This document shows positions 8,300 through 11,310 of a stretch of DNA of 11,310 bases, piece after piece. The translations under genes and the position numbers were made by a program. Numbering within the stretch: the stretch's first letter is position 1; each line of letters begins with the position of its first letter. The notes below the pieces were generated by a model. The model made no database searches, was not told the DNA's origin, and saw only the letters and a list, made by a program, of their open reading frames with translations. Origin of the DNA: Hymenopellis radicata (Eukaryota > Basidiomycota > Agaricomycetes > Agaricales > Physalacriaceae); the NCBI GenBank assembly GCA_015501595.1, contig JADNRX010001311.1, positions 1 through 11,310 on the forward strand, given 5' to 3'.

Positions 8300-8568
8300 T
8301 ATAGTGGTTGCACTTCGACTTGTATAGCATGTTGCTAGTATACCGTGCCCAGCGTGGGCAATGCGATCCCTTCACAACGAGGTGTGGGAAGGCCAAAACC
8401 AAGTAGCCGGCAGGATGTTGTCCTACCATGAGAACGCAGATGTATATTGTACAGTCAGAGAACCGGTCTGAGGCCCAGAGATCAGCTGCTCGCAGTTGGA
8501 ATGGCATGTATCATATAATTAGGGAACATAAATAGGACTGCATAAGATCATGAAGATAAATCAAGTGC
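8300..8568. other. Intergenic region, 3' flanks of two convergent genes
   Basis: It lies between the end of the weak plus-strand gene and the stop of the F-box gene. There is a short hairpin GCCCAGCGTGGGC near 8346 and an AT-rich stretch near 8508-8560. No gene is seen. Confidence 0.4.
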
Positions 8569-10181
8569 CTACTTCGCACTCCAGAAAGGCTCCAAACACG
8601 CCATGTAATCCACGACGTCGACCTCCGCCATAATCCTCGTTACCGCGTCAAATGTCTTCGCATTCAACATCCGAGGCCCCCACTTGCTTCCATCCTCCTC
8701 ATCTTTCGCCCACGCTACGAACCCCCCATGGAAGAACACTCTTTTCAGCCGCGGTAGTCCATCCGACAATCCGGCAATCATCTCAAGCTGCTGCTCCAAG
8801 TCTACCACCCACGAGCAATCGCGTCTCGATCGGCCTACTTCATGCGTAAAGTACGCCTCATCAAAGGTAATAACGAGCTCCTCGACCGGAAAGCGGGTAG
8901 TCCTGGCCTCACACATCGTACCCAGTTCCTGCAAATCTGTAAGCGGGTTACATTCTGAAAGTAAAATGAAACGCACCTCGAACATCTTTGGAACCGTATA
9001 CTCGTTCGAGTAATGGTCAGCCGTGCCCGTATAGATGACCCGCATCACCCTCAGATTGGGCACGGGCTTGTTCACAGGTGGGACGACCCATTGCGAGTTG
9101 AGGTTACAGTCGAACACGACCAACTCCGTATGTTCGTCGTCGTGAAAGAGTCGGCGCTACTAGGATCGAAAACGGATGAGACGAATCGCATAGGCTCCTC
9201 GCTGTCAGTACCCGTAGAATTGAGGACTCTAACTTCGATCCCAGACCGAGGAACTTAGGAAGAAGGCCAGGCGGGGCTTGAAGAGATGAGGTTGGCTAGG
9301 TGCCGACTGGAATATCTCCATGGCATCTGCCCGAAGTGGTGTTGATAACATTGTGGATCTCGATGTGCGTGAGGGACGGGAACGACTGGAGCCTGGTGTG
9401 CAGGAAACTGGCGTCCTCCGAAGAGACATGCATGCCACCAATTTCGAGATGCGTTAGGGCGGCGCCTTGAGCAATGCACGAGTCGATGGTGAAAAGCGAG
9501 TCCGTATAGAGCCGCCGGAGATTCGACACAGGAATCATTGATGGCGATTGCATTAGGCAGCACTGCGAAGACCGTCCAGTGATCTTCAACTCCTCCAGAC
9601 CACGCATTGCTCCAAACACCGCCCTGAGCTCGTCGTCCGAAACCTCACCACTCAAACAGCAGCTGTCCGCAATATGCAGCACCTTCAAGCGCGGTGCGAC
9701 GACATCCACCAACTTCAACACCCTCTTCGTTATAACCACATCCGTAAGCGTCAACTCCTCGACCCGCATCCGAGTCAGCGCAGCTGCCAATCTCCCCGAA
9801 CCCGTCCTCCTCCAAAAAGGAGTCGGAGAACTTCCAGTTACAAAGCGCCGGATCTCCAATCCTACACTTCTTTACGAAGCCCGCTAGGTGCACAGCGAAT
9901 AGCTTGCCTTCCGCCACGTGAGTCCCGAAGCCTGTGCACATAGCGTCGGAGATACAGAATGGGACAGAGCCCCAGATAACGGGACGCGCGACGAACGCGA
10001 AATACTTGCATACTCCCAGGAGGGAGGAGAAGGTTTCCATGTGCTCTGCAGCGGAGAACGCATCGTCCTGCGATGCCTCTAGGTAGCCAAAGATCTCATG
10101 GAAGAGCTCTAAAGGTATCGGAGGGCGAAAATCAGTACGCGTGGGTGCTACGAGAGGATTAGAGACTTCAGATTCAGACAA
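8569..10181 (-). CDS. F-box-like protein, probably with introns and/or disruptions
   Basis: F-box proteins link substrates to SCF ubiquitin ligases; in mushrooms this class is very large and variable. The start is taken at ATG 10181 (MSESEVSNPL). An F-box-like segment follows: PIPLELFHEIFGYLEASQ, then METFSSLLGVCKYFAFVARP and VIWGSVPF. Downstream are leucine-rich-repeat-like lines: MRVEELTLTDVVITKRVLKL, APRLKVLHIADSC, MRGLEELKITG, SNLRRLYTDSLF, ALTHLEIGGMHVSSEDA and FPSLTHIEIHN. The last part (9123-8569) has PVPNLRVMRVIYTG and ends LEPFWSAK. The parts lie in different frames. A 58-nt GT...AG intron at 9784-9841 repairs the first change. A TAG at 9296-9298, and a further frame change between about 9210 and 9150, are not cleanly explained. 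A GTACTG...TAGTAG intron of 55 nt would fit the second in phase, but its donor is weak. It could be intact with unmodelled introns, or decaying. Confidence 0.6.
9784..9841 (-). other. Candidate intron of the F-box-like gene
   Basis: The candidate is 58 nt, with donor GTAACT and acceptor TTGGCAG. It joins ...KKCRIGDPAL to SALTRMRVEELTLTD in matching phase. No strong branch point is visible, and both frames stay open here, so a one-base shift is an alternative. Confidence 0.45.
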
Positions 10182-10927
10182 ATAAATTGGAACTCACATT
10201 GCCATTTCAAGTATTCCTTTAAGTTCAGTGTGGTGACGGGCGGGCGTCGACTTGTTGTGAAACAACATCGCAGATGGCAGCGATTCAGGGGCGATGGTGG
10301 TAGTGGCGAAACGAGAATGGGGGGAAATGAAGGCATTATAATGGGAGGCGTCACGTGTGGATGTGTCCTGGCCATTGTTCATCTGATTTGGCGTTGGGTG
10401 GACAGGCCGGACAAAATAGGCAATCGGTGCAGCATTCCTATTGTTTGTTATGGGTAAAAAAACGTCCGATGTGGCTACACCACAGAAGGGACGCTCTGTC
10501 CTGTCGTGTCGAACATGAATCACGGACGCGACCGAAGAAATCAGGTGGAGAGTGGACTTACGGATCTCCTCAAATATACTACGCGAAGCTTGAAGGGTGT
10601 AAGTAGTGTATATATATGACTATCGCTTCTCCAGTGTGGTCGAGGTGCAGGTTCATAAGTGTGGCGCAAAAAACCTGCACCTCAAAAGACCTGAACCAAA
10701 GGTGCGTTCCATGGGGCGCGCGCTCTAATGTAAAGCTTTTTATAAGCAACGTTGTGCGTACGACGAGATACATATACGTACAATATGCAGTCAGAGAAAC
10801 GTCCGCAGCGGCGCAGCGTATCGTCGGCGGCAAGTGAAAATTAGAAACTGGGCACAATATTCGTCGGCTGCTAAAATGTAGCACTATCAGCGAAGGAGCT
10901 AAGCAGAACGGGCTTCGACGAGCTTAC
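10182..10927. other. Long non-coding stretch upstream of the F-box-like gene
   Basis: The open frames here are short, low in recognisable protein character and overlap on both strands, so no gene is called. The promoter and 5' leader of the minus-strand F-box-like gene should lie in the first few hundred bases. A TATATATA run occurs near 10608-10615, and the strong inverted repeat at 10642-10683 stands out. Otherwise nothing could be supported. Confidence 0.45.
10642..10683. repeat. Perfect 12-bp inverted repeat with an 18-nt loop
   Basis: GAGGTGCAGGTT (10642-10653) pairs exactly with AACCTGCACCTC (10672-10683). A related GGTTCA...TGAACC pair (10650 and about 10691) overlaps the same region. 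It is not inside any supported gene. It may be a hairpin, a relic of a small inverted-repeat element, or a dyad binding site. Confidence 0.7.
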
Positions 10928-11308
10928 CTGGATGCACGGCAATTCGATTTGCACAGAACACGTCACTGGATGAGGGATCGCCAGAGAGACACCACGACGA
11001 GCCAATTCGTCTTGATTTACGATCACCAAAACAATGGCGTTTCCGTAGGGCTAGAACACCGGGAATGCTGAGAATGATGGACGTTGTGGGTAAGGAAGGA
11101 AGGACGGAGTTATCGGCGTTAAGGCACATTTTCCTTCCGATCATCATCAACAAAACCAACTTGTTCTGGCGCCTCTTTCAAGAAACTCGACTTACTCGCT
11201 CTAGTACGTACTGTTTAGCACGAGACTTCTCTTTCTGGCAAAACCGCCTTCTGCTCGAGACGTCCCATCTCCGAATGATGAACGTCCCACTTTGATGCCC
11301 CCGTTCAT
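10928..11308 (-). CDS. Possible exons of an unknown gene at the window edge (partial)
   Basis: From ATG 11308 a minus-strand exon would read MNGGIKVGRSSFGDGTSRAE then GGFARKRSLVLN, ending at a good donor GTACGT (about 11211). A following stretch after a TTGAAAG acceptor reads APEQVGFVDDDRKENVP. An exon at 11050-10928, bounded by TTCTAG and the strong donor GTAAGC, reads GNAIVLVIVNQDELARRGVS then LAIPHPVTCSVQIELPCIQ. The connection between these pieces is not settled, and an overlapping frame (LNADNSVLPSLPTTSIILSI) is an alternative. The family is not recognised. The gene may extend past the right edge, and its 3' part after 10928 could not be followed. Confidence 0.28.
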
Positions 11309-11310
11309 TT

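Noticed and set aside
10194..10884. Several short open frames on both strands upstream of the F-box-like gene
   Set aside because: None shows family motifs, good splice borders or protein-like composition.
1..11310. tRNA, rRNA, CRISPR arrays, bacterial operons or ribosome binding sites
   Set aside because: No cloverleaf, rRNA-like or spaced-repeat structure was seen, and the intron-bearing genes show this is fungal nuclear DNA.

Overview
The window looks like nuclear DNA of a mushroom-forming basidiomycete (Agaricomycetes, probably Agaricales). The reasons are: very short introns (46-58 nt) with GT...AG borders and CTNAY-type branch points; protein families that are expanded in these fungi (a RecQ-like helicase, a DUF6589 protein and an F-box-like protein with a variable C-terminal region); and a high load of small DNA transposons. 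Families were assigned by recognising motifs, with no database search. The genus is not determined.

Layout, left to right. (1) 31-1218: a decayed, probably non-autonomous hAT-like DNA transposon, with inverted ends TAGTGAATA..., ACCCG-rich subterminal blocks at both ends and a run of perfect hairpins inside. (2) 1272-3823, plus strand: a RecQ-like DEAD/DEAH helicase with two short introns. It is broken by a 244-bp MITE (1655-1898, TA target duplication) and by three apparent single-base frameshifts. Its Walker B motif is also altered. (3) 3867-7278, minus strand: a long DUF6589-family protein in three exons, ending 43 bp from the helicase stop (tail to tail), with three apparent single-base shifts. 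(4) 7279-7663: its upstream flank, holding a GTC-rich stretch, an AT-rich block and one end of a second MITE of the same family. (5) 7656-8299, plus strand: a weakly supported, frame-broken unknown gene. (6) 8569-10181, minus strand: an F-box-like protein with intron(s) and/or disruptions. (7) 10182-10927: mostly non-coding, with a perfect 12-bp inverted repeat. (8) 10928-11308, minus strand: possible exons of a gene running off the right edge.

How it fits together. This is repeat-rich accessory DNA, not an operon or a metabolic cluster. The most informative structures are the MITE, whose exact borders are proved by the helicase reading frame it interrupts; the second copy of the MITE end about 5.8 kb away; and the convergent helicase/DUF6589 pair, which could be two cargo genes of one mobile unit. 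No outer borders of such a unit were found. Single-base frame changes recur in all the genes, and most are apparent one-base deletions. Either every gene here is decaying or the assembly has indel errors, so the 'pseudogene' calls for (3), (5) and (6) are provisional. The MITE in the helicase is not explained by sequencing error.
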